Assembly: GCA_018817385.1 (NCBI GenBank)
Contig: JAHIUA010000036.1
Span: 20,980-84,979, forward strand
Direction of reading: 5' to 3'
Origin: Pseudomonadota bacterium
Lineage (GTDB): Bacteria > Desulfobacterota > Desulfobulbia > Desulfobulbales > Desulfocapsaceae
DNA length: 64,000 nucleotides
Shown: positions 52,681-62,844 of the stretch, one piece after another
Position numbering within the stretch: position 1 is the stretch's first letter
Layout: each line of letters begins with the position of its first letter
Translations under genes and position numbers: made by a program
Notes under the pieces: generated by a model
Databases searched by the model: none
The model's input: only the letters and a program-made list of their open reading frames with translations
Told to the model about the DNA's origin: nothing

Positions 52681-53144
52681 CTGATGACTTGCATCGGCCC
52701 GGGTACCTGAAAAATATCTCTGAATATATTACTGGAAATGGTATTATTTGTCAATCCTCTGCGGATTGGAGAAATTGTCTTTTTGCTCAATTGCTCGGTT
52801 ATATAATGGTGTTTATCCTCGAAATAGCAGGGAAATGCATCCCGAGGCGCCTGTACCTGGATGTTGGGGCTGTTACGAGGGGGCAGTGCTGAAGTTTTTC
52901 CCTGCCTCCACTCTCGTAGGCTCACTGAGCGGATCTTGGATGTCAGTTCTGCTCGTGTTCAGGCGTCACCTCTCAGGCCAGCGAGCTGAACGGCTAAAGA
53001 AAAACCATGCCGGAAAAGAACCTTTTTGGTCAGGTAAATTGACTGACAATGAAAGTGCTACTATAGTGAAAGAGGATATGATTTTTTTGATATGCACGAA
53101 GCCTTTCTCGTCCCCTCTCGATCTTTCTTGATGGAAAAAAACTC

Positions 53145-54035
53145 ATGGATCAATCTCCACCAGCTGATACGCTTTGTCATGTAATTTCCGAGTCTGGTAA
53201 ATTTTTCGGGATTGCCTGTGACACCACTGCCATAGTCGGTGAAGCCTGTCGTCGTCATAACACTGGACCCACAGCGGCGGCGGCCTTGGGACGTGCCCTG
53301 ACAGGGGCTGTTCTCCTTGCTGCCCTGATGAAAGATGGGCAGAGTGTCTTGCTTCGTTTTGAGGGCAATGGCGCGCTCAGGAAAGTGGTGACAGAGGCAG
53401 GCTATGACGGCTGGGTCAGGGGCTATGTGGCTGAGCCCCTTGCCGATGTTCCTCTCCATAACGGTCAGATTGATGTGGCTGCAGGGATTGGTCGGCTGGG
53501 ATTTCTGACGGTTGTCAAAGATATCGGATTATCAAATAAATATAAGGGAATGATCCAGCTGTGCAGTGGTGAGGTGGGGGAGGATATTGCCTTGTATCTC
53601 AGCGAGTCTGAGCAGATTCCATCTGCTGTCAGTCTGGGCGTAAAATTCGGGGCCGATGGAAAGGTTCTGGCTGCAGGCGGATTTCTTATCCAGTCCCTTC
53701 CTCCGGCAGACGAATCAGTGATCGTAGAACTGGAGAAGCGTATGGAAATGCTCTCTTCGGTGTCCACTCTCCTGGCATCCGGAAAGCAACCGGAAGAAAT
53801 CCTGCAAGCCCTCTTTGTCAATATTCCTCATAAGACTCTTGCCAGTCGTTCTCTTTCCTACCAGTGCAGCTGCAGCAGAAAAAAGATGGAATCAGCTCTG
53901 ATTTCATTGGGGCGTAATGATTTGAGGGATCTGCTGAAGAAAGAGGGGAGTGTCCAGGTGAATTGTGAATTTTGTGGTGATACGTATCGATTTAATGAAG
54001 ATGAGTTGACCGAACTTATCCAACATATGGAGTAA
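53145..54035 (+). CDS. hslO: Hsp33 redox-regulated chaperone
   Basis: ARAL-type N-domain, C-terminal zinc motif CSC(18 or more)CEFCGDTYRF. Confidence 0.93.
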   Translation: MDQSPPADTLCHVISESGKFFGIACDTTAIVGEACRRHNTGPTAAAALGRALTGAVLLAALMKDGQSVLLRFEGNGALRKVVTEAGYDGWVRGYVAEPLADVPLHNGQIDVAAGIGRLGFLTVVKDIGLSNKYKGMIQLCSGEVGEDIALYLSESEQIPSAVSLGVKFGADGKVLAAGGFLIQSLPPADESVIVELEKRMEMLSSVSTLLASGKQPEEILQALFVNIPHKTLASRSLSYQCSCSRKKMESALISLGRNDLRDLLKKEGSVQVNCEFCGDTYRFNEDELTELIQHME

Positions 54036-54175
54036 TCTCTCTGTGAGAAGATACAAATGGGTTTCCTGTTGTGACAGTGTTGGAGGCAATGTCATGGGTT
54101 TTTTTCTCCGAATTGAATGTGATCTCCTTGCTTTGGCAGAAGGAATCTGAAAGCTAACTTTTATGTGGAGCTGAT

Positions 54176-54760
54176 ATGAAACGAATTGTCTTACTGGTTC
54201 TTGTCGTCCTTGTCTCGATGGTTCTTTCCGGTTGCGGCTATAATACCCTGCAGACCAAGGAAGAAGGGGTGTTCAAGGCATGGGCCGATGTTGAGTCTAC
54301 CCTGCAGCGGCGTGCGGATCTGATCCCCAATCTGGTGGAAACCGTGAAAGGTTATGCCAAACATGAGCAGGAGACCTTGCAGGGTGTTATTGAAGCCCGG
54401 GCCAAGGCGAGTTCTGTGCAGATTTCTCCAGCAGACCTCAGTAATCCAGCGGCCATGCAGCAGTTGCAGGAAGCTCAGGGAGGTCTCTCCTCTGCCCTTT
54501 CTCGACTCCTCCTGGTGGTGGAACGTTATCCTGACTTGAAGGCCAATCAGAACTTCCTTGATCTGCAGAGCCAGCTGGAAGGGACAGAAAACCGTATTAA
54601 TGTGGCTCGGCAGCGTTATAATGAGGCAGTCTCCGGTTTTAATGGCTCTATCCGCCGATTTCCCGCAAACCTGACCAATAACTTCATCCTCCATCTGGAA
54701 CGGAAAGAGTATTTTAAGGCAGAAGAGGGGGCAAAGGAGGTCCCGAAGGTGAGTTTTTAG
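54176..54760 (+). CDS. lemA: LemA family lipoprotein
   Basis: [53 protein letters not shown]. Confidence 0.95.
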   Translation: MKRIVLLVLVVLVSMVLSGCGYNTLQTKEEGVFKAWADVESTLQRRADLIPNLVETVKGYAKHEQETLQGVIEARAKASSVQISPADLSNPAAMQQLQEAQGGLSSALSRLLLVVERYPDLKANQNFLDLQSQLEGTENRINVARQRYNEAVSGFNGSIRRFPANLTNNFILHLERKEYFKAEEGAKEVPKVSF

Positions 54761-54878
54761 GACCTCTCTTGGAGGGAGGATTTTTTTTTTAAAAAACGAA
54801 GCGCAGGCTAGAGAAATAGATCTTCTTTTTTCTGCTCTTCCACATGTGTACTTTCCTTTAACCGTAGATGAAACTGTG

Positions 54879-55772
54879 ATGAAATCCGTATCCGCTTTTC
54901 TCTGGTTTAAGCTCTTTGTGGTCCTCTCGCTCCTGGCTGGACTTCCCTGCTTTGCCCCACCACTGGCTGCCCTGAATGTCCCGACCCTTAAGGGGCGGGT
55001 GAACGATACAGCTGCAATGCTTTCGCAGGAGACCATTGCTAATCTCAACAGAACGCTTGCCTCTTTTGAGACCAGTGATTCGACCCAGATTGTGGTTTTG
55101 ACCATTCCCTCCCTTGAGGGGGAGGTCCTGGAAGAGTTTGCCATAAAGGTTGTTGAAGCATGGAAAATCGGCCAGAAGGACCTGGATAATGGAGCCCTGC
55201 TTCTAGTTTCCCGGGATGATCGAAAGATTCGCATTGAGGTAGGGTATGGATTGGAAGGGAGGTTGACCGACCTTGTATCCGGACGAATTATCAGCGGAGT
55301 GATTGTGCCAATGTTCAAAAAGGGGAGGTTCGATCAGGGAATAAGCGATGGCGTCACGGCCATGATGCAGGCGGTGAAGGGTGAGTTTACGGCCTCGGCA
55401 TCTCCGGCAGGTGCCAAGAACGCTAAAAACGACCCGGCAGGACTCTTTTTCCTGTTGTTTTTTGCCTATACCTTCATTGGCAATGCATTTCGCAAGAAAA
55501 ATATTCTGGCAGCCGGAGCAGGAGGATTGGCCTCTCCCCTGTTGGGGGTGATGTTTCTGCCCCAGCTGGGCCTCTGGCTGTTGGCCCTGATTCCCCTGGG
55601 GATGGTGGGCGGTCTGGTAGCCGCTGCCCTGGCCTTGCCTGCCGGGAAAAGCAGCGGCAGGTCTGGTGGCTTTTATATGGGGTCGGGGGGGGGTGGTTCT
55701 TCGGGAGGTTTTGGCGGATTTTCAGGAGGTGGAGGCGGTTTTGGTGGCGGTGGCGCTTCAGGGAGGTGGTAG
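54879..55772 (+). CDS. TPM domain (YgcG-like) protein with Gly-rich C-terminus
   Basis: Signal peptide; LNVPTLKGRVNDTAAMLS..., SDSTQIVVLTIPSLEG..., GYGLEGRLTD; C-terminal GGGGFGGGGASGRW. Confidence 0.92.
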   Translation: MKSVSAFLWFKLFVVLSLLAGLPCFAPPLAALNVPTLKGRVNDTAAMLSQETIANLNRTLASFETSDSTQIVVLTIPSLEGEVLEEFAIKVVEAWKIGQKDLDNGALLLVSRDDRKIRIEVGYGLEGRLTDLVSGRIISGVIVPMFKKGRFDQGISDGVTAMMQAVKGEFTASASPAGAKNAKNDPAGLFFLLFFAYTFIGNAFRKKNILAAGAGGLASPLLGVMFLPQLGLWLLALIPLGMVGGLVAAALALPAGKSSGRSGGFYMGSGGGGSSGGFGGFSGGGGGFGGGGASGRW

Positions 55773-56425
55773 CAGTGAAGAACGTATCTCAAAGTTGTTT
55801 AAGTAGCGATGAACAGCAGTTTGTCACAGATGCAGTGCATAAGGCCGAACTCCGTACCTCGGGGGAGATTGTGCCCATGATCGTTTCCCAGAGCGATTCC
55901 TATCCGTTGGCCAAGATCAGGGGCAGTTTCCTTTTTGCCCTGCCTGTATCCCTGCTCGTGACGGCTCCGGTGGCCAGTATGTTTTGGCTTGAATCCACGA
56001 ATATGTGGGTTTTCCTCAGCCTGTTCCTCCCTCTCTTCTGGGGAGCCATGCAGGTGATTCATTTTTTCCCCGCCATAAAACGATACCTGCTCTCCCGTGA
56101 AGACATGGAGACCGAGGTGCAGGAAACAGCCCTTGCCGCTTTTTTTACTGAACGGCTTTATAAGACAAAGGATGCAAACGGGATTCTTATTTTTATCTCT
56201 CTTCTCGAACGCAGGGTATGGGTTATTGCCGATAGCGGGATCAGTGACAGGATCCCTCAGGAGCGTTGGCAGGAGGCAGTTTCTGTCATCACCCTTGGTA
56301 TGCGGCAAAAGAAACGGTGTCAGGCCCTCTGTCAGGCCATTGGCATGATTGGCGATATCCTGGAGAAAGAGTTTCCCATTGGCGATGATGATCATAACGA
56401 ACTCCACGATCTCATTATCCGCTGA
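55766..56425 (+). CDS. Second TPM-domain membrane protein
   Basis: VTDAVHKAELRTSGEIVPMIVSQSDSYPLAK..., two TM, overlaps previous gene; LemA-TPM-TPM arrangement. Confidence 0.85.
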   Translation: MVAVKNVSQSCLSSDEQQFVTDAVHKAELRTSGEIVPMIVSQSDSYPLAKIRGSFLFALPVSLLVTAPVASMFWLESTNMWVFLSLFLPLFWGAMQVIHFFPAIKRYLLSREDMETEVQETALAAFFTERLYKTKDANGILIFISLLERRVWVIADSGISDRIPQERWQEAVSVITLGMRQKKRCQALCQAIGMIGDILEKEFPIGDDDHNELHDLIIR

Positions 56426-56442
56426 GGAGTGATGCTGACCCT

Positions 56443-56472
56443 CTTCCCAGGCTGAACGGGAAGGTTTTTTTT
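56443..56472 (+). terminator. Terminator-like hairpin with T tract
   Basis: CTTCCC aggctgaac GGGAAG G TTTTTTTT ending directly before ATG 56473. Confidence 0.7.
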
Positions 56473-56496
56473 ATGATGGGTGGTGGTGTGATAAAA

Positions 56497-57195
56497 ATGG
56501 TCTTTATGGTGTTGACCCTCCTCTGTTCAGGGGCTTCGTTTATCCAGGCAGAAGAGGTTTTTCTTGACGAACAGTTTACCGCTCTTACCCGCTGGCAACC
56601 ATTTTATTTTCCAAAGATCGAAAGCCATTCCTCCTACAGGGTGCTTAGCAAAGATGGTGTATCATGCCTGGAGGCAACAAGCAATAACTCGGCCTCGGCC
56701 ATACTCCTCAAGGAGCCCTTCAATGTCTATACGTTTTCCACCCTTGCCTGGCGCTGGAAGGTGAGTAATGTGTACACGAAGGGGGACAGCAGCAGCAAAG
56801 ATGGCGATGATTACCCTCTTCGACTCTATGTGATGTTTGCGTATGCCCCTGAAAAGGCGTCTTTCGGCGAAAAAATACAGTATGGAATAGCAAAGCTGCT
56901 CTATGGCACCTATCCACCCCACAGCTCCCTGAACTACATCTGGGCCAATAAAAAAGAGACAGCGCCCTTTATCCCGAATCCGTACACCAGTCTGGCCATG
57001 ATGATCCCTGTTGCCTCCGGGCAGGAAAAAGTTGGTACATGGCAGGAACACAGGGTGGATATTGTCCGTGATTATCGCGTCGCCTTTGGCGAAGATCCTC
57101 CAGCCGTGGCCTCTCTTGCCGTTATGAGTGATTCTGATAATACCGGGGAGTCGGCCACAGCATACATCGATTATATCAGGCTCTATAAGGAATAA
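56497..57195 (+). CDS. DUF3047-like secreted protein
   Basis: EVFLDEQFTALTRWQPFYFPKIESHSSYRVL...TLAWRWKVSNVYTKGDSSSKDGDDYPLRLYVMF...; alternative start at 56473. Confidence 0.82.
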   Translation: MVFMVLTLLCSGASFIQAEEVFLDEQFTALTRWQPFYFPKIESHSSYRVLSKDGVSCLEATSNNSASAILLKEPFNVYTFSTLAWRWKVSNVYTKGDSSSKDGDDYPLRLYVMFAYAPEKASFGEKIQYGIAKLLYGTYPPHSSLNYIWANKKETAPFIPNPYTSLAMMIPVASGQEKVGTWQEHRVDIVRDYRVAFGEDPPAVASLAVMSDSDNTGESATAYIDYIRLYKE

Positions 57196-57217
57196 GAAAA
57201 AGTCTTCTCCAGCGCGC

Positions 57218-58195
57218 TTAGAGAGTAACAAAAAAATAAATGGAGCCCATGAGGATCAGGCTTCCAATGCGGAAGATTTGACTGAACAGGATAAGCTCTA
57301 TTGCCATTTTTGGCTGGAAGATCCCAGCGTAATAGGGGAATTGATGGCGAATGGCCCGTACCGGGGAGGAAAGGACGTTGCCCACAAGCAGAGCGAGGAT
57401 GACTTCCCGATAACTCATAGTCCCTTCCTGGAGCAAGGCCCCTGCTGCTGCCAGACCGGCAGTGAACTCTGCCGCAATATGGAGGGTGATGATACCCATG
57501 GATTGGGGGGAGAGCCAGGGGAGAAAGGAGAGATAGGTGGCCATGAGTTCTTCTAGGATGGTGAAAATGCCAGCCCGTTGCATAAAGAAGACAAGGATGT
57601 AGATGGGAACAGTGAAGAGAATGATCTTGCGAATACGCTTTTTAAATCGTTTCCAACTTTTTTTCAGTGCTCCCCGCCAAACGCCCTTTTCTGTTTGCTC
57701 ACAGGGTGTTTCTGGAACCGTTGCCGTTGTCTCTTTCCGGGGAGGAAGGAAAAAACGGCTGAGGATGATGATCAAAAAAGTGCGCAAGATGGCGGCGCCA
57801 AAGGTCAGTCCGACGTAGATAATTGCCGCCCCTTTGATGAGAGGCGCAGTGATGAAAAACACGGTGGGAAGGTGGAGGAAATATGTGGGCAGACTGTTGA
57901 AGAGGTTGGCCAGGATCAGTTCTCTTCTCCCCATTTTCCCCTGTGCATAGGCTTCAGAAAGCATGGTGTTTGCGGTAACACCTGAGAAGAGGGCCATGGA
58001 GAAGGAAGCACCTGCAGTGTCAGAGAGGTTGCCAAACCTGAGCAACGGCTTGGCGAGAGCAGCAATTTTGCTGGTCCAGTTCAGAGATTCGATGAAATTG
58101 GCCACCAGCAGGCCGATGGAAATAAAACAGATCAGGCGAATCAGAGGCCAGGCCAGGCTGGTCCAGAGTTGAGGAATGATGGTCGTGAGGTCCAT
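57218..58195 (-). CDS. Nucleoside recognition (Gate) domain membrane protein
   Basis: Multi-TM, GNLSDTAGASFSMALFSGVTANTMLSEAY; C-terminal repeated Gate-like region. Confidence 0.72.
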   Translation of the reverse strand: MDLTTIIPQLWTSLAWPLIRLICFISIGLLVANFIESLNWTSKIAALAKPLLRFGNLSDTAGASFSMALFSGVTANTMLSEAYAQGKMGRRELILANLFNSLPTYFLHLPTVFFITAPLIKGAAIIYVGLTFGAAILRTFLIIILSRFFLPPRKETTATVPETPCEQTEKGVWRGALKKSWKRFKKRIRKIILFTVPIYILVFFMQRAGIFTILEELMATYLSFLPWLSPQSMGIITLHIAAEFTAGLAAAGALLQEGTMSYREVILALLVGNVLSSPVRAIRHQFPYYAGIFQPKMAIELILFSQIFRIGSLILMGSIYFFVTL

Positions 58196-58501
58196 GAGGA
58201 AGGAAGTAATCTTGAGATAATGATGAATCTTGAGACGTATTCTGCCCTGGCAGACAGGCCCTGGTGAGTAATAAGAATGAGATTACCGAGGCTCTCTTTT
58301 TCGTCGGTGTCTTGAGCCTTCTTATCTTCCTGATATTCCAGGTTCCGGATAGAGGCATCTGCTATGGAAAATTCCCAACATTTTCACGGCACCTCGATTG
58401 GCAGTCTCTGGGATTGGTTTAAAAAAAGAATCAGCCCAGAGAAAAGCAAAGCTTTTGCAGGAATCAGGTATCCATGACACTGTACTGCACAGGCTAACCA
58501 G

Positions 58502-60364
58502 TTAAAGAGAAAGATCGTGAATCAGACAGTGCGCGTATAATCCCTTTGGATCGTTGAAAAAGAGGATTTCCCGGATTGGGGCCAGTAAACGGCTGAGGGC
58601 TGTCAGCAGGGATGGAGGAACGATTGCCGAGCTTAACCAGTCACTGATGGTCCCTGAAAAGAGTTGGAGAATTTCATCTTTGACAGTGAGGGGCTTACGA
58701 ATATAGCGTCCTGAATAGTTCTCAAGTCCTGCCAGGCCGGCAGCAGAGGCAATGGCATCTTTCATGGTGCCAAGGTTATCGACAAGTCCCAGTCGTTGTG
58801 CGGTGGCACCGTCAAAAACCCGCCCTTCAGCAACTTGTTCTACTTCTTCTCGACTCATGGCTCTCCCCTTGCCAACGATCCCGAGAAACTGGTCATAGCC
58901 ATGGAGAAGAGTGATTTGGATGGACTCTTTCAACGGAGGCGACAGGGGCTGGGTCAAATCCAGGGCCGCTGCCAGGCTGGTGGTTCCCACGCCATCATTG
59001 TAAATTCCTAACTCCGAGAGGCTTTTTTCAAAGGTGGGAATGGCTGCAAAGATGCCGATGGAGCCTGTCAGCGTCACCGGAGAGGCCCAGATTTCATCGG
59101 CATCGGCAGCAATCCAGTATCCTCCGGAAGCAGCCATGGAACCCATGGAAATGACCAGAGGCTTTCCACTTTTCTTGTATTCCAGAATCTCCTGTCGTAT
59201 TACCTCTGAGGCAAACACAGAGCCCCCGCCTGAATTGATTCGCAGAACCAGTGCCTTGATGTCGCTGTCCTGACCAGCTTTGCGAATCAGTTCTCCGGTC
59301 GTGTCGCCACCGATGACGCCAATGGGTTGTTCTCCGTTTAAAATGGTTCCCTCAGCGATGATAATGCCAATGGAACTTCCTGGGCCCGGAGAATCGATAT
59401 AGGAGCGGGGAATGATCTTCAAGTAGTCGTTCATCTTGATTTGTTTGAAACCACCGCTGGGGTCTTTTCCTGTCAGCTGAGCAAGATAGTTACGTAATTC
59501 TTCCCGTGTCTTCAGTCCGTCGACAAGTTTGGTTTCCAGGGCGAGCAGGGCGGTGTCTCCCTTGGTCATAGCCAGTTCAGAGGCGATATTTTCGGTATAT
59601 CCCCTCAGGGTTTCTTTGCTCAGTTTCCGTTCCCGGGCAATATCAGTAATGATGGTATCCCAGAGTGCTGTCAACCATGCCATGTTCTGGGACTTGGCAT
59701 CATCAGACATGGAGTTGCGCATTATCGGTTCCATTGCTGATTTGAATGTCCCCACACGAAAGATGTGGTAGTTGATTTTCAGCCTGTTGATGGCATCCTT
59801 GAAATAGAGTCTGTAGGCCCCCAGGCCATGTAAGTCAACAGCACCCATGGGGTTGAGATAGATCTCGTCCGCAAAGCTGGCCAGGTAATAGGCTTTTTGC
59901 TGGTAATAATCCTCGGCCGCGATAATTTTTTTGCCGCTGGTCTTAAAGTCTGTAAGGGCATTTCCTATGATCTGCAGTTGGTTCAGGCCAACTGTACCCA
60001 GTTCACTGAGATCAAGAAGGATACAGGTAACCTTTTCATCACTGCCTGCCGCGCCAATGATGTCGAGGATGTCTTGAAACAGAGTTTCTGAGGGCCCGGT
60101 ATTGAGACCGAGCTTGTCGTTGAGTATTGAAGAAACAGGGTCGGTAGCACGTTTTTCTTCAACAATATCGCCAGACAGTTTGAGAATCAGGGCCCCGCTG
60201 CTGGAAACTTTCACCTCTTTTTGGGGAGGATAGGAAGAGAGTGAAGAAAAGAGAAAGAAAAGTACTACCAGGAAGGCCAGATTGAGAGTTAGAATTCTGA
60301 ATCCTGTGAGAACTTTTCCAATCCAGCGAAAAATGTTGACAATTGAATGAATGAGATCTTTCAT
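58502..60364 (-). CDS. sppA: Signal peptide peptidase SppA (67K type)
   Basis: KALVLRINSGGGSVFASEVIRQEI..., ISMGSMAASGGYWIAADADEIWASPVTLTGSIGIF. Confidence 0.94.
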   Translation of the reverse strand: MKDLIHSIVNIFRWIGKVLTGFRILTLNLAFLVVLFFLFSSLSSYPPQKEVKVSSSGALILKLSGDIVEEKRATDPVSSILNDKLGLNTGPSETLFQDILDIIGAAGSDEKVTCILLDLSELGTVGLNQLQIIGNALTDFKTSGKKIIAAEDYYQQKAYYLASFADEIYLNPMGAVDLHGLGAYRLYFKDAINRLKINYHIFRVGTFKSAMEPIMRNSMSDDAKSQNMAWLTALWDTIITDIARERKLSKETLRGYTENIASELAMTKGDTALLALETKLVDGLKTREELRNYLAQLTGKDPSGGFKQIKMNDYLKIIPRSYIDSPGPGSSIGIIIAEGTILNGEQPIGVIGGDTTGELIRKAGQDSDIKALVLRINSGGGSVFASEVIRQEILEYKKSGKPLVISMGSMAASGGYWIAADADEIWASPVTLTGSIGIFAAIPTFEKSLSELGIYNDGVGTTSLAAALDLTQPLSPPLKESIQITLLHGYDQFLGIVGKGRAMSREEVEQVAEGRVFDGATAQRLGLVDNLGTMKDAIASAAGLAGLENYSGRYIRKPLTVKDEILQLFSGTISDWLSSAIVPPSLLTALSRLLAPIREILFFNDPKGLYAHCLIHDLSL

Positions 60365-60439
60365 ATTATATACGGTGTTAAGAAAAGGAGTGGTTACTTT
60401 TTAGAGAAAGCGGTCCAGACAAAGAAAACAATAGCAAGC

Positions 60440-61618
60440 CTATATATAGAAGTAAACAGTCTTTTCTCTTTGTAAAGTGCTGAGAGTGATTATCATTTCA
60501 GGTTGAGTCTGCTCTTCTGTGCTGATTGACTGCTGCTTTTTCCGTAAAAGGGAGATGCAGCTGGACAGGTTTTTTCTCTGGCATGTTGTCAGATTGGAAA
60601 TAGTGATTCCCAGGAGACGTATTCGTCTTTTGCCCGCTTCTGTGGAACGGAGAAGGTGCGGGGTGTGATGGAGGATCTCCCTGGCGTCATAAAGGGGAGA
60701 GGAAAGGCTGAGTGAACGGGTGACGGTGGTGAAGTCGTGATAGCGCACTTTAAGGGTTATGGTATGCCCTCCCATTCCCTTGCTCCGCAGGCCCTGGGCC
60801 ACTTTCTGGGCAAGGTCCTCGACAATCTGCCGTATCAGGTCAAGGTCAAGGATATCGGTTTGGAGGGTGGTTTCCGTGCCCATGGATTTGCGTGTCCGTT
60901 TCCTCTGTACCGGACGAGTGTCAATTCCTCTGGCTATGTCATGGAAGTAGGCCCCAGCCTTTCCGAAAAGGACAAGCAGCTCTTTTTTGCTAAAGCGCAA
61001 GAGATCCTGTCCTGTCCGGATGCCTAAGGTGTGCATCTTTTGCTCGGTGACTTTTCCCACACCGTAAAATTTTCCAATTGCAAGAGAAGCGATAAAGCTT
61101 TTTGCTTCTTTGTGGGAAATAACAGTCAGGCCATCGGGTTTGTTGATATCCGATGCTGTTTTTGCCAGGAACTTATTATAGGAAACGCCGGCAGAACCGG
61201 TGAGGCCTGTTTCCTGGAAGATTTGACTGCGGATGGATTCGGCTGTCTGGGCAGCGGCGGCAAAAGAGTGATGGTCGGCGCTGATATCAAGAAAGGCCTC
61301 GTCCAGAGAGAGGGGCTCTACCAGTGCCGTGGAGCGTCGAAAGATCTCCATGATATGGGTGGATATTTCATGATAGCGCTCTATTCTCGGGCGGACAAAG
61401 ATTGCCTGGGGACAGAGTCTAAAGGCCTTGGCACCGGCCATTGCTGAATGGATGCCGTATCTTCTCGCCTCATATGAGCAGGCTGCCACCACTCCCCGGC
61501 TTTTGGGGTTGCCCCCGACAATGAGGGGTCTGCCAGCCAGCTTTGGGTTGTCCAGTTGTTCCACCGAGGCAAAAAAGGCATCCATGTCGATGTGGAGTAT
61601 GTAGCGTTGGTCTCTCAT
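60440..61618 (-). CDS. dinB: DNA polymerase IV (Y-family)
   Basis: ILHIDMDAFFASVEQLDNPKLAGRPLIVGG; SLDEAFLDIS; GVSYNKFLAKTASDINKPDGLTVI. Confidence 0.95.
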   Translation of the reverse strand: MRDQRYILHIDMDAFFASVEQLDNPKLAGRPLIVGGNPKSRGVVAACSYEARRYGIHSAMAGAKAFRLCPQAIFVRPRIERYHEISTHIMEIFRRSTALVEPLSLDEAFLDISADHHSFAAAAQTAESIRSQIFQETGLTGSAGVSYNKFLAKTASDINKPDGLTVISHKEAKSFIASLAIGKFYGVGKVTEQKMHTLGIRTGQDLLRFSKKELLVLFGKAGAYFHDIARGIDTRPVQRKRTRKSMGTETTLQTDILDLDLIRQIVEDLAQKVAQGLRSKGMGGHTITLKVRYHDFTTVTRSLSLSSPLYDAREILHHTPHLLRSTEAGKRRIRLLGITISNLTTCQRKNLSSCISLLRKKQQSISTEEQTQPEMIITLSTLQREKTVYFYI

Positions 61619-61719
61619 ATCTCTCTGTTCTTACGCTGCTCAAAGAGAAAAAGCAATCGACAGTTTTGGAAGGTCGTAAAGAAGAGAAAAAATCAGGGGA
61701 AGAGGTTCAGGGAATGGCC

Positions 61720-61825
61720 AACACCGGTGATGAACGGTAAGCCGGCACTCAGTACAGTCCCCCCTTGAGAGGTGAAAGTACCTGTACGAATTTTTTTGCA
61801 AAAAAACACGAAAAGAATTTCTAAG
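61720..61825 (-). repeat. Dispersed structured repeat family A, copy 3
   Basis: Reverse complement agaaattcttttcgtgtttttttgcaaaaaaattcgtacaggtactttcacctctcaaggggggactgtactgagtgccggcttaccgttcatcaccggtgt; matches 836-937. Confidence 0.87.
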
Positions 61826-61921
61826 AGACTAAAGAGCGTGTTGCGATGAGGCATTTCATGCCTACACTATAGGATAGTAGAGCGAACTGGTTGAATCAGG
61901 GCGGTATATCTGGAGAAGTTG

Positions 61922-62581
61922 ATGCGGCAAGTGTTAGCAGAAAGTGAATTGTTTGGCGGGCTCCCGCCACAATATCTGGATGAAATAGAAAAGATCACGG
62001 TCAGGAAAGAGTATGGGCGGGGCGAGAGTATCTTTTTTGAAGGTGATCCAGGAATCGGCTTTTATATGGTGGCTAAGGGGCGAGTAAAAATATTTAAGAC
62101 GTCCCTTTCCGGAAAAGAGCAGATACTGCATATCTTCGGTGCAGGTGAGCCATTTGGTGAGGTGCCTGTTTTTCATGGTCAGCCTTTCCCGGCAAATGCC
62201 TTGGCTCTGGAAAAGACGAGCCTGCTTTTTTTCCCGCGGAAAGATTTTGTCAACCTTATCGAATCGATGCCGTCCCTTGCTTTGAATATGCTGGCCATAC
62301 TCTCCATGCGCCTGCGTCGTTTTACCGCCCAGATTGAGAATCTTTCTCTGAAAGAGGTTCCGGCCAGACTTGCAGATTATCTGCTCTATCTCTCTGAGGA
62401 GCAGGGAAGTGAAAAGTATGTGACGCTGGAGATATCCAAGGGCCAGTTGGCCAGCCTTCTGGGGACCATCCCTGAGACACTCTCCCGGATATTTGCCAAA
62501 ATGAGTGACGAGGGTCTGATCCGGGTGGAAGGGAAAAAGATCAGTCTCCTGGATCGGGAGGGGCTGGAGTCAAAAGAGTAG
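61922..62581 (+). CDS. Crp/Fnr family transcriptional regulator
   Basis: cNMP-binding-like fold (ESIFFEGDPGIGFYMVAKGRVKIFKTSLSGKEQILHIFGAGEPFGEV) and C-terminal HTH (LASLLGTIPETLSRIFAKMSDEGLI). Confidence 0.93.
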   Translation: MRQVLAESELFGGLPPQYLDEIEKITVRKEYGRGESIFFEGDPGIGFYMVAKGRVKIFKTSLSGKEQILHIFGAGEPFGEVPVFHGQPFPANALALEKTSLLFFPRKDFVNLIESMPSLALNMLAILSMRLRRFTAQIENLSLKEVPARLADYLLYLSEEQGSEKYVTLEISKGQLASLLGTIPETLSRIFAKMSDEGLIRVEGKKISLLDREGLESKE

Positions 62582-62844
62582 CACGCTCTGGCCTCGCAGT
62601 GATGTCTTGCCTGCGGGCTGAGTTGTAAGGACTCGTTTGTTGGTGGGGGGCAGTGGTATTCAGGAGGTGTTCTCCCTTTTTCTTGAAACGGGTGAGCGGA
62701 GGAATTCCAGTTTTACAATGAGGGCAGTCTCTGGGAACCAGTGTTTCACAGTGTGCAGCGGCCCTCTTCTTTTGAAGGTTACGGTAACATATGGAGAATA
62801 TAATGTACCGTTATTCGCGGATATTTTTTTTAAAGGATTTTTCT

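Noticed and set aside
54191-55318. 375-aa minus-strand ORF across lemA/TPM genes
   Set aside because: Overlaps two well-supported plus-strand genes; low-complexity basic composition.
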